From assembly GCA_046566145.1 (NCBI GenBank), contig JBKHXF010000014.1, positions 1-43,541 of the forward strand: a stretch of DNA of 43,541 nucleotides, read 5' to 3'. The translations under genes and the position numbers were made by a program. The DNA comes from JBKHXF01 sp046566145 (GTDB lineage: Bacteria > Actinomycetota > Nitriliruptoria > Nitriliruptorales > Nitriliruptoraceae). Below the pieces are notes generated by a model, which saw only the letters and a program-made list of their open reading frames with translations, was not told where the DNA came from and searched no databases. Shown here in pieces: positions 34,912 to 43,525 of this stretch (position 1 is the first letter of the stretch; every line of letters begins with the position of its first letter).

Positions 34912-35760
34912 ATGCCGCTGCACCCCGACGCCCCCCGCCCGACCCGTGCCGAGCTCGAGGCGGAGGGCGGCAGCCTCCTGCCCGCGAAGGAGGTCATCTC
35001 CCTGCTCGACCTCAACCTCGACGCCGACATCGCCCTGGCTCTCGCCGCCCCGATCGACCTCGCGGTCGGCGCCAACCTCCAGGCCGCCGTGCCGATCGAC
35101 GCCGCCGTGTCCGCCAACGTCCTCACCCTCGGCTCGTCGGCCACGGCCGCCGGCATCCAGGACGCCTCCCTGCTGCAGTCCATGGACGACGTGTCCGCCA
35201 TCGCCGACGCCGTGCAGGACGCGGGCATCACGCAGGGCGACGAGGGCGACCTCGCCGGCGGCGGCACGACCGACGGTGGCACCAGCGGCGGCACCACGGG
35301 TGGCACGACCGACGGTGGCACCAGCGGCGGCACCACGGGCGACACGTCCGGTGGCGACCTCGCCGGCACCGACCTGGGCGGCGCCGTCGGCGCCGTCACC
35401 GACCAGCTCGGCGCCACGACCGGCGACGTGGCTGGCGCCCTGTCGAGCGCCCTCGGTGACGGCCTGGTCCGCATCGACGCGAACGTCGACCTCGACGCCG
35501 ATCTGGCTGCGCCGATCGCCGGCGCCGTCGCGGCGAACGCGCAGGTCGCCGCCCCGATCAACGCGGCGGTCGCCGCGAACGTCGTCGCCCTCGACTCCGA
35601 GGCGGTCGCCCTGTCGCAGCAGACCGCGAGCATCCAGCAGACGATGACCGGGGTGGTCGCCGGCGCGACCGCCGACCAGGTCGCCGACGTCGACCAGACC
35701 GCCCGCCTCGCCGACGGTGGCACGGGCGGCTCGACGGACGGCACCACCGCCACCGGCTGA
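34912..35760 (+). CDS. Internally duplicated protein of unknown function, partner of the M50 metalloprotease
   Basis: 282 residues. ATG at 34912 has GAGGA 6 nt upstream. No signal peptide or membrane helix. The N-terminal 30 residues are polar and end in LLPAKEVISLL. A repeat unit at about 33-108 recurs at about 189-262; both carry DADLAAPI-type, AVxANxQAAxPI, and DAAVSANV/NAAVAANV segments, then an Asp/Ser/Gln-rich helical part (QDASLLQSM / QQTASIQQTM). Each unit is itself built of two short API...AV.AN repeats. A Gly/Thr linker (TDGGTSGGTTGG, twice) lies between. It is followed after a hairpin by the PqqD/M50 gene. It could be the substrate, cargo or secreted product of that protease (inference). 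No similarity to a characterised family is claimed. Confidence 0.75.
   Translation: MPLHPDAPRPTRAELEAEGGSLLPAKEVISLLDLNLDADIALALAAPIDLAVGANLQAAVPIDAAVSANVLTLGSSATAAGIQDASLLQSMDDVSAIADAVQDAGITQGDEGDLAGGGTTDGGTSGGTTGGTTDGGTSGGTTGDTSGGDLAGTDLGGAVGAVTDQLGATTGDVAGALSSALGDGLVRIDANVDLDADLAAPIAGAVAANAQVAAPINAAVAANVVALDSEAVALSQQTASIQQTMTGVVAGATADQVADVDQTARLADGGTGGSTDGTTATG
35263..35339 (+). repeat. Two perfect 38-bp tandem copies (period 39 bp) in the Gly/Thr linker
   Basis: 35263-35300 and 35302-35339 are identical and encode TDGGTSGGTTGG-type units of 13 residues. The period is a multiple of three, so slippage would change linker length without breaking the frame. Confidence 0.9.
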
Positions 35761-35771
35761 CCTGTCCTCGA

Positions 35772-35815
35772 CCGTCGGCCCGGTCCGGTCCCCCCCGACC
35801 GGGCCGGGCCGACGG
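35772..35815 (+). terminator. Strong hairpin between the duplicated-protein gene and the M50 gene
   Basis: A 19-bp stem (35772-35790 with 35797-35815; 18 of 19 pairs) around CCCCCC, placed between two genes that appear to belong together. It would let the first gene be made in excess over the second if it terminates only part of the transcripts. No T-tract. Confidence 0.65.
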
Positions 35816-35880
35816 GGTGGCGGTCGGCTGCGGAGGCCGGCCGCCACCCCACCCTCGCACGTGTCCTGCGGAGGTCCCCC

Positions 35881-38451
35881 GTGCAGCACACCGACACCGG
35901 CGCGCCGGCGGCCGAGCCGGCCGCCGACGCCGTCCCGCTCCCGGCGACCGGGACCGAGCTCCTGGGGCCGCTGCGTGGGTGCGGCCACCGCCGCCCCCCC
36001 GGCCTCGCACGACGCGCCGACGGGCAGGTCCTGCAGCTCACCCCGCTGCTGTACGCGGTCCTCGAGGCGGTCGACGGACGGCGGGACGCCGCCGCCGTCG
36101 CCGACCACGTCTGGGCCCGCACCGGGACGGCGCTCGAGGCCGACGACGTGGCCTTCCTCGTCGACGCACGGCTGCGTCCCCTCGGGCTGGTTCGCGGGCT
36201 CGACGGCAGCGAGCCGGAGGCCCGTCGCGCCTCGCCGCTGCTGGCGCTGCGCTGGAAGTGGGTCGTGACCGACCCGGCGATGACCCGCAGGATCACCGCG
36301 CCGTTCACGCGGCTGTTCCACCCCGCGATCGTCGTGCCGGCCGTCGTGGCCTTCCTGGCCGTCACGTGGTGGGTGCTCGTCGAGCGCGGCCTCGCCGCGG
36401 CGACGGACGAGGTGTTCACCTCGCCCGGGATGCTGCTGGCCGTCGTCGGCCTCTCCATCCTGTCCACCGCGTGGCATGAGGTCGGGCACGCCGCCGCCTG
36501 CCGCTACGGCGGGGCGACACCCGGCGCGATGGGGGCGGGGCTCTACCTCGTCTGGCCCGCGTTCTACACCGAGGTCAGCGACTCCTACCGGCTCGACCGC
36601 CTCGGCCGGCTCCGTGTCGACCTCGGCGGCCTGTACTTCAACGCGCTGTTCGCGCTCGGCGTGGTCGGCGTGTGGACCGTCGTCCGCCGGGACGCCCTGC
36701 TGCTGCTCGTCGCCCTGCAGGTGCTGCAGATGGCCCGCCAGCTGCTGCCGCTGGTGCGCTTCGACGGCTACCACCTGCTCGCGGACCTCACCGGCGTGCC
36801 CGACCTGTTCCGCCACGTGCGCCCGACGCTGCTCGGCCTGCTGCCGTGGCGGGAGACCCCGCCGGAGACCCGGGCGCTGCGACCGGGCATCCGGGCCGTC
36901 GTCACGGTCTGGGTCGTCGTGGTCGTCGCCGTGCTCGGTGCCATCGCCGCCACCATCGTGCTGACGCTCCCGCGGATCGTGGCGACCGCCTGGGCGGGTG
37001 CCGGGGAGCAGTCCCGCGCCCTCGCCCTCGCCGCCGCCGAGGGCGCCCTCGCCCGGGCCGCCGTCGGTGCGCTGGCGCTGGTCGCCCTGGCGCTGCCCGT
37101 CGCCGGCATCGGTCTGCTGCTCGCCCGGACCGGTCGCCGCGTCGCGGTGGCGACCGCACGCGCCACCTCTCGGGACCCCCGGCTCCGCGTCGCCGCGGCC
37201 CTCACGACCCTCGTCGCCGTGACGGGCGTCGCCACGGCGTGGTGGCCCCAGGGGCAGTACGCGCCGATCCAGCCCGAGGAGCGCGGCGCGGTGCAGGACC
37301 TCGCCGCCGTGGCCGCCGGCCCGGTGCGCGCCGCCGGCGGCGGGCAGGGCCAGACGCCCCGGGGCGGGGGCGAGCCCCCGGCCCCGGAGCCCCTGCTCGT
37401 CGGCGCCGCGGACGAGGAGCGCGACACGACCGTGGTCGCCGTGGCCCGGCGGTCCGATCCCGAGCCCGCCCGCGGCGGCCCCACCCGGCACGCGCCCTCG
37501 GCCGCGCCCTCACCGTCCCCGACACCCGCCCCGGTCGCCGCGCCGGCGGCGCGTCCGACGCCCCCCGGTCGGCCCGCCTGGCCGTTCTCCTTCCCACGGC
37601 CGCCGGCGCCGGGCCCCGACGACGTGCAGGCGCTCGCCGTCGGCACGCGTGACGGGCGGACCGAGGTGGCCGTCGCGACCGGGGCCGCCTGGGTGACCGA
37701 CGGCGCCGCCGTCCCGCACCGCAACGAGGCCTGGGCCGTCGCGTCCTGCGTCGACTGCCGCACCGTGGCCGTCGCCTTCCAGGCCGTCCTCGTCGTCGGC
37801 AGCAGCGACGTGGTCACGCCCGTGAACCTCGCCGTCGCGACCAACGAGCGCTGCACCCGGTGCCGGACCCACGCGGTCGCCACCCAGTACGTCGCGACGC
37901 TCGACCGGCTCCCCGACGCGGCCACGCGGGCCCGGGTGGAGGCCGAGGTGCGGGCGTTGCGCGGTCTGGCGGGTCGGGCCCGGACGCTCGGGCCCGTCGA
38001 GCTGCGGGACCGGCTGGCCGCGACGCAGGCCCGCATCACGGACCTGCTGGAGCAGGCCGGCGTGCTGGTCGTCCTGACCCCGGGGGAGGGGACGGCGGTC
38101 GAGGACGGCGAGGTCGTCCCGACCGTCCCGGCCATCCCGCCGCCCTCGCCGCTGCCCGCGGGCACCGACCTCGACGCCGTCGTGACCGGGTCGACGGGCG
38201 AGCCCACGGAGGCACCGAGCGGTGACCGACAGGGCGCGACGACCGGGACGTCCGAGACCACGACGACGGGCGACGCGTCCGACGGGACCGACGGCGAGCG
38301 CGCGGACGCCACGACGGCCCCGTCGCCCAGCCCGTCGCCGGACCCGACCCCGACGTCGACCGCGTCGCCGTCGCCCTCCCCGACGGGCGGGACGTCGTCG
38401 CCGTCCCCGTCGCCCTCCCCGACGCCGACGGAGGGATCGGGCGCCGGCTGA
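35881..38451 (+). CDS. M50-type membrane metalloprotease with N-terminal PqqD/RRE-like and C-terminal Cys-rich exported domains
   Basis: 856 residues; GTG at 35881 with GCGGAGG at 6 nt. Region 1 (about 22-104) has a PqqD-like fold: GQVLQLTPLLYAVLEAVDG, then a winged-helix part. Region 2 is a multi-helix membrane core with zinc ligands H199-E200-H203 (HEVGH) and the third ligand D295 in RFDGYHLLAD, typical of M50 peptidases and 'peptide zinc metalloprotease' proteins. After about seven or eight helices follows a Pro-rich exported region (about 440-585), a domain (about 590-680) with NEAWAVASC and AVAFQAVLVV segments and cysteines at 623, 626, 658 and 661 (two CxxC pairs), and a Ser/Pro/Thr C-terminal tail (about 760-856). 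Partner is the duplicated protein upstream. Similarity to the PqqD and M50 families is by motif. Confidence 0.82.
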   Translation: MQHTDTGAPAAEPAADAVPLPATGTELLGPLRGCGHRRPPGLARRADGQVLQLTPLLYAVLEAVDGRRDAAAVADHVWARTGTALEADDVAFLVDARLRPLGLVRGLDGSEPEARRASPLLALRWKWVVTDPAMTRRITAPFTRLFHPAIVVPAVVAFLAVTWWVLVERGLAAATDEVFTSPGMLLAVVGLSILSTAWHEVGHAAACRYGGATPGAMGAGLYLVWPAFYTEVSDSYRLDRLGRLRVDLGGLYFNALFALGVVGVWTVVRRDALLLLVALQVLQMARQLLPLVRFDGYHLLADLTGVPDLFRHVRPTLLGLLPWRETPPETRALRPGIRAVVTVWVVVVVAVLGAIAATIVLTLPRIVATAWAGAGEQSRALALAAAEGALARAAVGALALVALALPVAGIGLLLARTGRRVAVATARATSRDPRLRVAAALTTLVAVTGVATAWWPQGQYAPIQPEERGAVQDLAAVAAGPVRAAGGGQGQTPRGGGEPPAPEPLLVGAADEERDTTVVAVARRSDPEPARGGPTRHAPSAAPSPSPTPAPVAAPAARPTPPGRPAWPFSFPRPPAPGPDDVQALAVGTRDGRTEVAVATGAAWVTDGAAVPHRNEAWAVASCVDCRTVAVAFQAVLVVGSSDVVTPVNLAVATNERCTRCRTHAVATQYVATLDRLPDAATRARVEAEVRALRGLAGRARTLGPVELRDRLAATQARITDLLEQAGVLVVLTPGEGTAVEDGEVVPTVPAIPPPSPLPAGTDLDAVVTGSTGEPTEAPSGDRQGATTGTSETTTTGDASDGTDGERADATTAPSPSPSPDPTPTSTASPSPSPTGGTSSPSPSPSPTPTEGSGAG

Positions 38452-38482
38452 CCGCCCATCGGCGCGCGTGCACGCCGCGACC

Positions 38483-38488
38483 TAGCGT
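38483..38488 (+). promoter_or_regulatory. -10 box of the malic enzyme gene
   Basis: TAGCGT, about 30 nt before the GTG at 38518, with GGGAG in between. No -35 match. Confidence 0.4.
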
Positions 38489-38517
38489 GGGGCTCCCACC
38501 GAGCCGGGAGCCCTCGT

Positions 38518-39954
38518 GTGAGCCTGCCCAACGCCTCGTACGCCATCACCATGCGGCTGCACCTCGACCTCGACGACCCGCAGGCGCTCGGCCGCGCGAC
38601 GACCGCGGTGGGGGCCGCCGGCGGGGTGGTCACGGCGGTCGACTTCGTCGACGCGACGCGGGGCCACCAGGTCGTCGACGTGACCGCGAACACCTCCGGG
38701 CAGGCCCAGGCCGACGCCGTCGCGGCCGCCGTCGGCGACGCGGAAGGCGTCACCGTGCACCGCACCTCGGACCGGACCTTCCTGCTCCACCTCGGCGGCA
38801 AGCTCCAGATCCAGGCGACGGTCCCGCTCAAGACCCGCGACGACCTCTCGATGGCCTACACCCCCGGCGTCGCCCGGGTCTGCACCGCGATCGCCCAGAA
38901 CCCGCAGGACGCCGCCCGGCTGACCATCGCCGGCAACACGGTCGCCATCGTGACCGACGGCTCCGCGGTCCTCGGGCTCGGCGACATCGGGCCGCGGGCG
39001 GCGATGCCGGTCATGGAGGGCAAGGCGGTGCTGTTCAAGCGCTTCGCTGACGTGGACGCCTGGCCGGTCTGCCTCGACGTCGGTCGTCCGACCGACCTGC
39101 ACGAGCGCGCCGACCGGATCGTGGCCGCCGTCGAGGCCATCGCGCCGGGGTACGGGGGCGTGAACCTCGAGGACATCGCCGCGCCCGTCTGCTTCGAGGT
39201 GGAGGAGCGGCTGCGCGAGTCGCTCGACGTGCCCGTCTTCCACGACGACCAGCACGGGACCGCCATCGTCGTGCTCGCCGCGCTGACCAACGCGCTGCGG
39301 CTGGTCGGCAAGGAGGTCGGCGACGTGACGGTCGCGCTCTCGGGCGCGGGGGCCGCCGGCGCGGCGGTGGCGCGGCTGCTGCAGGCGGAGGGGGTGGGTC
39401 GGCTGCTGGTCGCCGACCACGACGGGCTGCTGCACCCCGACCGGCCCGACATCGCGCCCGGGGATGACGCCTCGAAGTCGTGGCTCGCCGAGCACACCAA
39501 CCCGGACCGGCGCACCGGCGGCCTGCGCGACGCGCTGCCGGGGGCGGACGTGTTCGTCGGCGTCTCCGCCGGCGGCATCCTCGAGCCGTCCGACCTCGAC
39601 GCGATGGCCGACGACGCCATCGTGTTCGCCCTCGCCAACCCCGAGCCGGAGGTCGACCCGCAGGGCGCCGCCGCCCGCCCGAACGTGGCCGTCGTCGCGA
39701 CGGGCCGCTCGGACCAGCCGAACCAGATCAACAACGTGCTCGCGTTCCCCGGGGTGTTCCGCGGGGCCCTCGACGCCCGCGCCTTCGCCATCACCGAGCC
39801 GATGAAGGTCGCCGCCGCGCACGCGATCGCCGGCGTCGTCGGCGAGGACGAGCTGCACGCCACCTACGTCATCCCGAGCGTGTTCAACGACGCCGTCGCG
39901 CCGGCGGTGGCGGAGGCGGTCCGCCGGGTGGCCGCGAACGACACCGCCCCCTGA
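38518..39954 (+). CDS. Malic enzyme (NAD(P)-dependent) with N-terminal ACT domain
   Basis: 478 residues. Residues 1-90 form an ACT domain (SYAITMRLHLDL..., a regulatory ligand-binding fold); this is fused to a malic enzyme of the short bacterial type. Catalytic landmarks: MAYTPGVARVC, the Lys in EGKAVLFK, EDIAAPVCFEVEERL, VFHDDQHGTAIV (metal ligands), and the Rossmann motif LSGAGAAGAAVARLL. It decarboxylates malate to pyruvate in the cytosol. The ACT domain implies allosteric control by a small molecule, probably an amino acid. Start at GTG 38518; GGGAG lies 8 nt upstream. It is convergent with citrate synthase (40 bp between stops). Confidence 0.9.
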   Translation: MSLPNASYAITMRLHLDLDDPQALGRATTAVGAAGGVVTAVDFVDATRGHQVVDVTANTSGQAQADAVAAAVGDAEGVTVHRTSDRTFLLHLGGKLQIQATVPLKTRDDLSMAYTPGVARVCTAIAQNPQDAARLTIAGNTVAIVTDGSAVLGLGDIGPRAAMPVMEGKAVLFKRFADVDAWPVCLDVGRPTDLHERADRIVAAVEAIAPGYGGVNLEDIAAPVCFEVEERLRESLDVPVFHDDQHGTAIVVLAALTNALRLVGKEVGDVTVALSGAGAAGAAVARLLQAEGVGRLLVADHDGLLHPDRPDIAPGDDASKSWLAEHTNPDRRTGGLRDALPGADVFVGVSAGGILEPSDLDAMADDAIVFALANPEPEVDPQGAAARPNVAVVATGRSDQPNQINNVLAFPGVFRGALDARAFAITEPMKVAAAHAIAGVVGEDELHATYVIPSVFNDAVAPAVAEAVRRVAANDTAP

Positions 39955-39994
39955 CCGGTCGGGCCAGGGGGCGGGGACGTGGTGGGCCGGCGGG

Positions 39995-41290
<1,296 letters not shown>

Positions 41291-41572
41291 CGCGCCGGCG
41301 CTCCTGGTGTCTGGGGAGTTCGTCAGGGCAGTTCGTGCGGCAGGTTCGGGGGCTGCATCCGTGCGGTCCGCGCGGACAGGGCCGTCACGGCACCTGTGGG
41401 CGGGGGAGGTCGCGCGGGGCTCCGACGGCGCGACCGAGTTCGCCTCCCACGGTAGTCGGCGCCGGCAGGGACCGGGGAGTCGGGGGACCCGTCCGGCCGC
41501 TGCCTGCGCACCGGATGTCCGGGCCAGCCGGGTGGCGCAGCGCATCGGTGAGCGGAGGCCGCACGGACGGGT
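41291..41572. other. Non-coding region between citrate synthase and the YceI promoter
   Basis: The gap 41291-41677 is 387 bp. This part holds only the possible TACCGT -10 for citrate synthase (41449-41454, minus). No small gene or RNA structure was recognised. The right end carries the YceI promoter and operators. Confidence 0.4.
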
Positions 41573-41588
41573 AGTTCGAACTTGAACT
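41573..41588 (+). promoter_or_regulatory. MarR-like operator overlapping the -35 of yceI
   Basis: AGTTCGAACTTGAACT has perfect 5-bp arms AGTTC/GAACT with a 6-bp centre. It covers the -35 box TTGAAC (41582-41587). The form is typical of MarR-family sites. Confidence 0.5.
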
Positions 41589-41610
41589 CTTCGAGCCGGC
41601 GCCCTACCGT
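41582..41610 (+). promoter_or_regulatory. Promoter of the YceI gene
   Basis: TTGAAC (41582-41587), a 17-bp spacer and TACCGT (41605-41610). One of the clearest sigma-70-type promoters in the window. Confidence 0.65.
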
Positions 41611-41617
41611 TCAAATC

Positions 41618-41629
41618 GCAACGACTTGC
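41618..41629 (+). promoter_or_regulatory. Second candidate operator at the yceI transcription start
   Basis: GCAACGACTTGC: GCAA and TTGC are inverted about a 4-bp centre, directly downstream of the -10 box and over the likely transcription start. Confidence 0.35.
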
Positions 41630-41677
41630 ACCGCCCCCATCTCCGTCGCACGCCCCCACCACCCCGAGGAGCACACG

Positions 41678-42247
41678 TTGAGCGCCACCGAGACCACCAC
41701 CGCCGCCGGGACGAAGCTGCCCACCGCCGGCACCTGGGCGATCGAGCCCTCCCACTCGAGCGTCGAGGTCGTCGCCAAGCACCTGATGATGACCAAGGTG
41801 CGCGGCCTGTTCACCGAGTTCGAGGGCACCGTCACGGTGGCCGAGGACGTCACCGACTCCGCCGTCGACGTCACCATCCAGGCCGCGTCCATCGACACCC
41901 GCAACGCCGACCGCGACGGGCACCTGCGCAGCGGTGACTTCCTCGACGTCGAGGCCCACCCGACCATCACCTTCCGGTCCTCGTCGGTCGTGCCGGTCCA
42001 GGGCGACGTCTACGACATCCCCGGTGAGCTCACCATCCGCGGCGTCACCAAGCCGGTGACCCTGCGCGCCGAGTACCAGGGCCTGACCCAGGACCCGTGG
42101 GGCAACACCCGCGCCCTGCTCTCGGCGTCCACCGAGGTCGACCGCGAGGCGTTCGACATCACCTGGAACCAGGCGCTCGAGACCGGCGGCGTCCTCGTCT
42201 CCAAGAAGCTCAAGGTCGAGATCGAGCTGCAGCTCGTCCAGGCCTGA
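41678..42247 (+). CDS. YceI-family (lipocalin-like) protein
   Basis: 189 residues of the YceI family, a beta-barrel that binds isoprenoid chains in structurally known members. Seen: TWAIEPSHSSVEVVAKHLMM at the start of the fold, then SGDFLDVEAHPTITFRSSS and GELTIRGVTKPVTL. Unlike E. coli YceI there is no signal peptide, so it is cytosolic. The start is TTG at 41678: it has GAGGAG 6 nt upstream and no ATG or GTG fits. Its -35 box is covered by a palindrome, and a second one lies at the start site, so repression by a MarR-type factor (perhaps the one at 42928) is likely. Confidence 0.9.
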   Translation: MSATETTTAAGTKLPTAGTWAIEPSHSSVEVVAKHLMMTKVRGLFTEFEGTVTVAEDVTDSAVDVTIQAASIDTRNADRDGHLRSGDFLDVEAHPTITFRSSSVVPVQGDVYDIPGELTIRGVTKPVTLRAEYQGLTQDPWGNTRALLSASTEVDREAFDITWNQALETGGVLVSKKLKVEIELQLVQA

Positions 42248-42284
42248 GGCCAGCTCCCGGCGCCCCCCGCCACGCGTCGGACCC

Positions 42285-42319
42285 ACGACGGCCCCCGCTC
42301 CCGCCGCGGGGGCCGTCGT
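42285..42319 (+). terminator. Terminator after the YceI gene
   Basis: A 14-bp perfect stem (42285-42298 with 42306-42319) around a 7-nt loop. Confidence 0.7.
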
Positions 42320-42347
42320 CGTCCCACCACCCCCCGGAGGAACCCCG

Positions 42348-42908
42348 ATGCCCGACCGCACCGCCACCTACGCCGAGGTCAACGCCACCCGCCGCTCCTG
42401 GCGACACTTCACCGGCGAGGTCGTCGAGCCGGAGCTGGTCCGCACCATCGTCGAGGAGGCGTCGCTGGCTCCGTCGTCGATGAACCTCCAGCCCTGGCGG
42501 GTCGTCGCGCTCCAGGGCGACGCCATCGACGCCACCGCCGACGCGCTCGGTGGCAACGTCGAGAAGGCGCGCGAGGCCGGGACCCTGCTCGTCGTGTTCG
42601 GCGACCCCAACGCCGTCGAGTCCTCGGACGGGGCCCGCGGCTTCTACGACGGCGGCAAGGCGACGCGGCACGAGTTCGCCGTGCGCAACGCCTCGCTCTT
42701 CGCGATGAACCTGCTGCTCGCGGCCTGGTCCCACGGCGTCGCCACGCGCCCGATGATCGGGTTCGAGCCGTTCCTGCTGCGCGAGGCCGTCAAGGCGCCC
42801 CGGCACTGGGTGCCCGTCCTGGCGATCGCCGCCGGACGGCCGGACGAGTCCCGGCCCCCGTCGCCGCGGGAGCGCGCCGACGTCGACGAGGTCCTGCGCT
42901 TCGTCTGA
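42348..42908 (+). CDS. Nitroreductase-family FMN protein
   Basis: 186 residues. FMN-binding nitroreductase fold: TRRSWRHFTGEVV at the N-terminus (Arg contacts to FMN), SLAPSSMNLQPWRVVAL (phosphate site), and the C-terminal ATRPMIGFEPFLLREA and VPVLAIAAGRPDE. Two-electron reduction of nitroaromatics or quinones with NAD(P)H is the family activity; the physiological substrate is unknown. ATG at 42348 has GGAGG at 7 nt. It follows the YceI gene after a terminator and has no clear promoter of its own, so partial read-through or an unseen promoter is required. Confidence 0.88.
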   Translation: MPDRTATYAEVNATRRSWRHFTGEVVEPELVRTIVEEASLAPSSMNLQPWRVVALQGDAIDATADALGGNVEKAREAGTLLVVFGDPNAVESSDGARGFYDGGKATRHEFAVRNASLFAMNLLLAAWSHGVATRPMIGFEPFLLREAVKAPRHWVPVLAIAAGRPDESRPPSPRERADVDEVLRFV

Positions 42909-42913
42909 CACGC

Positions 42914-42926
42914 CCCGCGCTGCGGG
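42914..42926. terminator. Short hairpin between nitroreductase and marR
   Basis: CCCGC-GCT-GCGGG, followed by TT, in the 19-bp gap between convergent genes. Weak. Confidence 0.3.
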
Positions 42927-42927
42927 T

Positions 42928-43410
42928 TCAGGGGTCGCGGCGGGCCCGCTCGGCGATGCGGCCGAGGGCGTCGGCGAGCGTCGCGGCCTCCTCGTCGCTC
43001 AGCACGGACGTGAAGTGCTCCGCGACGCCACGGACGTGCGTCGGCGCGGTGTCCCTGAGCCGCTGGAGCCCCGCGGCGGTCAGTGCGGCGTAGGTGCCGC
43101 GACGGTCGTCCTCGCAGGGGCGGCGGTCGACGAGCCCAGCCTGCTCCATGCGGTCGACGAGCCGGGTCAGCCCCGACTTCGACAGCAGCACGGCCTGCGC
43201 GAGGTCCTGCATCCGCAGCTGCCGGTCGGGCGCCTCCGAGAGCTGGACGAGCACGTCGTACCAGGTCAGGGGCAGGTCCTCGTCGGCACGCAGCTCGGCC
43301 TCGAGCAGGTCCAGCACGCGGGCGTGGGCCTCGAGGAAGTGGCGCCACGCCGCCAGCCGAACGGGACCGATGTCGGTCACGCGGGCGGGGGATCCATCGG
43401 TGCTCGTCAT
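42928..43410 (-). CDS. MarR-family transcriptional regulator
   Basis: 160 residues, typical size. The winged helix: LTWYDVLVQLSEAPDRQLRM, then QAVLLSKSGLTRLVDRMEQAGLV (recognition helix region) and a wing RRPCEDDRRGTYAAL. ATG at 43410 is preferred because no Shine-Dalgarno sequence precedes the earlier GTG at 43434, whereas TAGCCT (43421-43426, minus) lies 10 nt before this ATG, giving a near-leaderless mRNA. It is convergent with the nitroreductase gene. Palindromes that could be its targets overlay promoters at 41573 (YceI) and 43496 (gene leaving the window). A Cys in the wing (PCEDD) might sense oxidants (speculative). Confidence 0.88.
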   Translation of the reverse strand: MTSTDGSPARVTDIGPVRLAAWRHFLEAHARVLDLLEAELRADEDLPLTWYDVLVQLSEAPDRQLRMQDLAQAVLLSKSGLTRLVDRMEQAGLVDRRPCEDDRRGTYAALTAAGLQRLRDTAPTHVRGVAEHFTSVLSDEEAATLADALGRIAERARRDP

Positions 43411-43420
43411 GTCGCTCGCG

Positions 43421-43426
43421 AGGCTA
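43421..43426 (-). promoter_or_regulatory. -10 box of the marR gene
   Basis: TAGCCT on the minus strand, 10 nt before the ATG at 43410; the untranslated leader would be only a few nucleotides. Confidence 0.4.
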
Positions 43427-43495
43427 GCCGCCACCGTCCGGTGGGCCCGGGAGGTCGGGCGGCGGCTCGGGGCACGGGGTGCTCCCGGGCCGGTA

Positions 43496-43525
43496 GTTGT
43501 GATTGCAACGAACGTCGGGTACGCT
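43496..43525 (+). promoter_or_regulatory. Promoter with overlapping operator firing out of the window
   Basis: TTGTGA (43497-43502), a 17-bp spacer and TACGCT (43520-43525). GTTG and CAAC (43496-43499, 43506-43509) are inverted about a 6-bp centre over the -35. Preceding TA gives TAGTTGTGATTGCAAC, similar in form to the YceI operator. The regulated gene starts beyond base 43541. The part 43436-43495 holds nothing recognised. Confidence 0.5.

Noticed and set aside
35935..35950. LPATG at the N-terminus of the M50 protein (residues ~20-24)
   Set aside because: A sortase signal must be near the C-terminus and be followed by a hydrophobic stretch and a positive tail. Here it lies at the N-terminus before a soluble domain, so it is chance.
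32509..37491. A reading frame of about 1,660 codons open on the minus strand
   Set aside because: It is antisense to the FadB-type, duplicated-protein and M50 genes. Its translation is low-complexity Arg/Gly/Asp/Val without any domain, as expected from the complement of genes with G/C at the third codon position.
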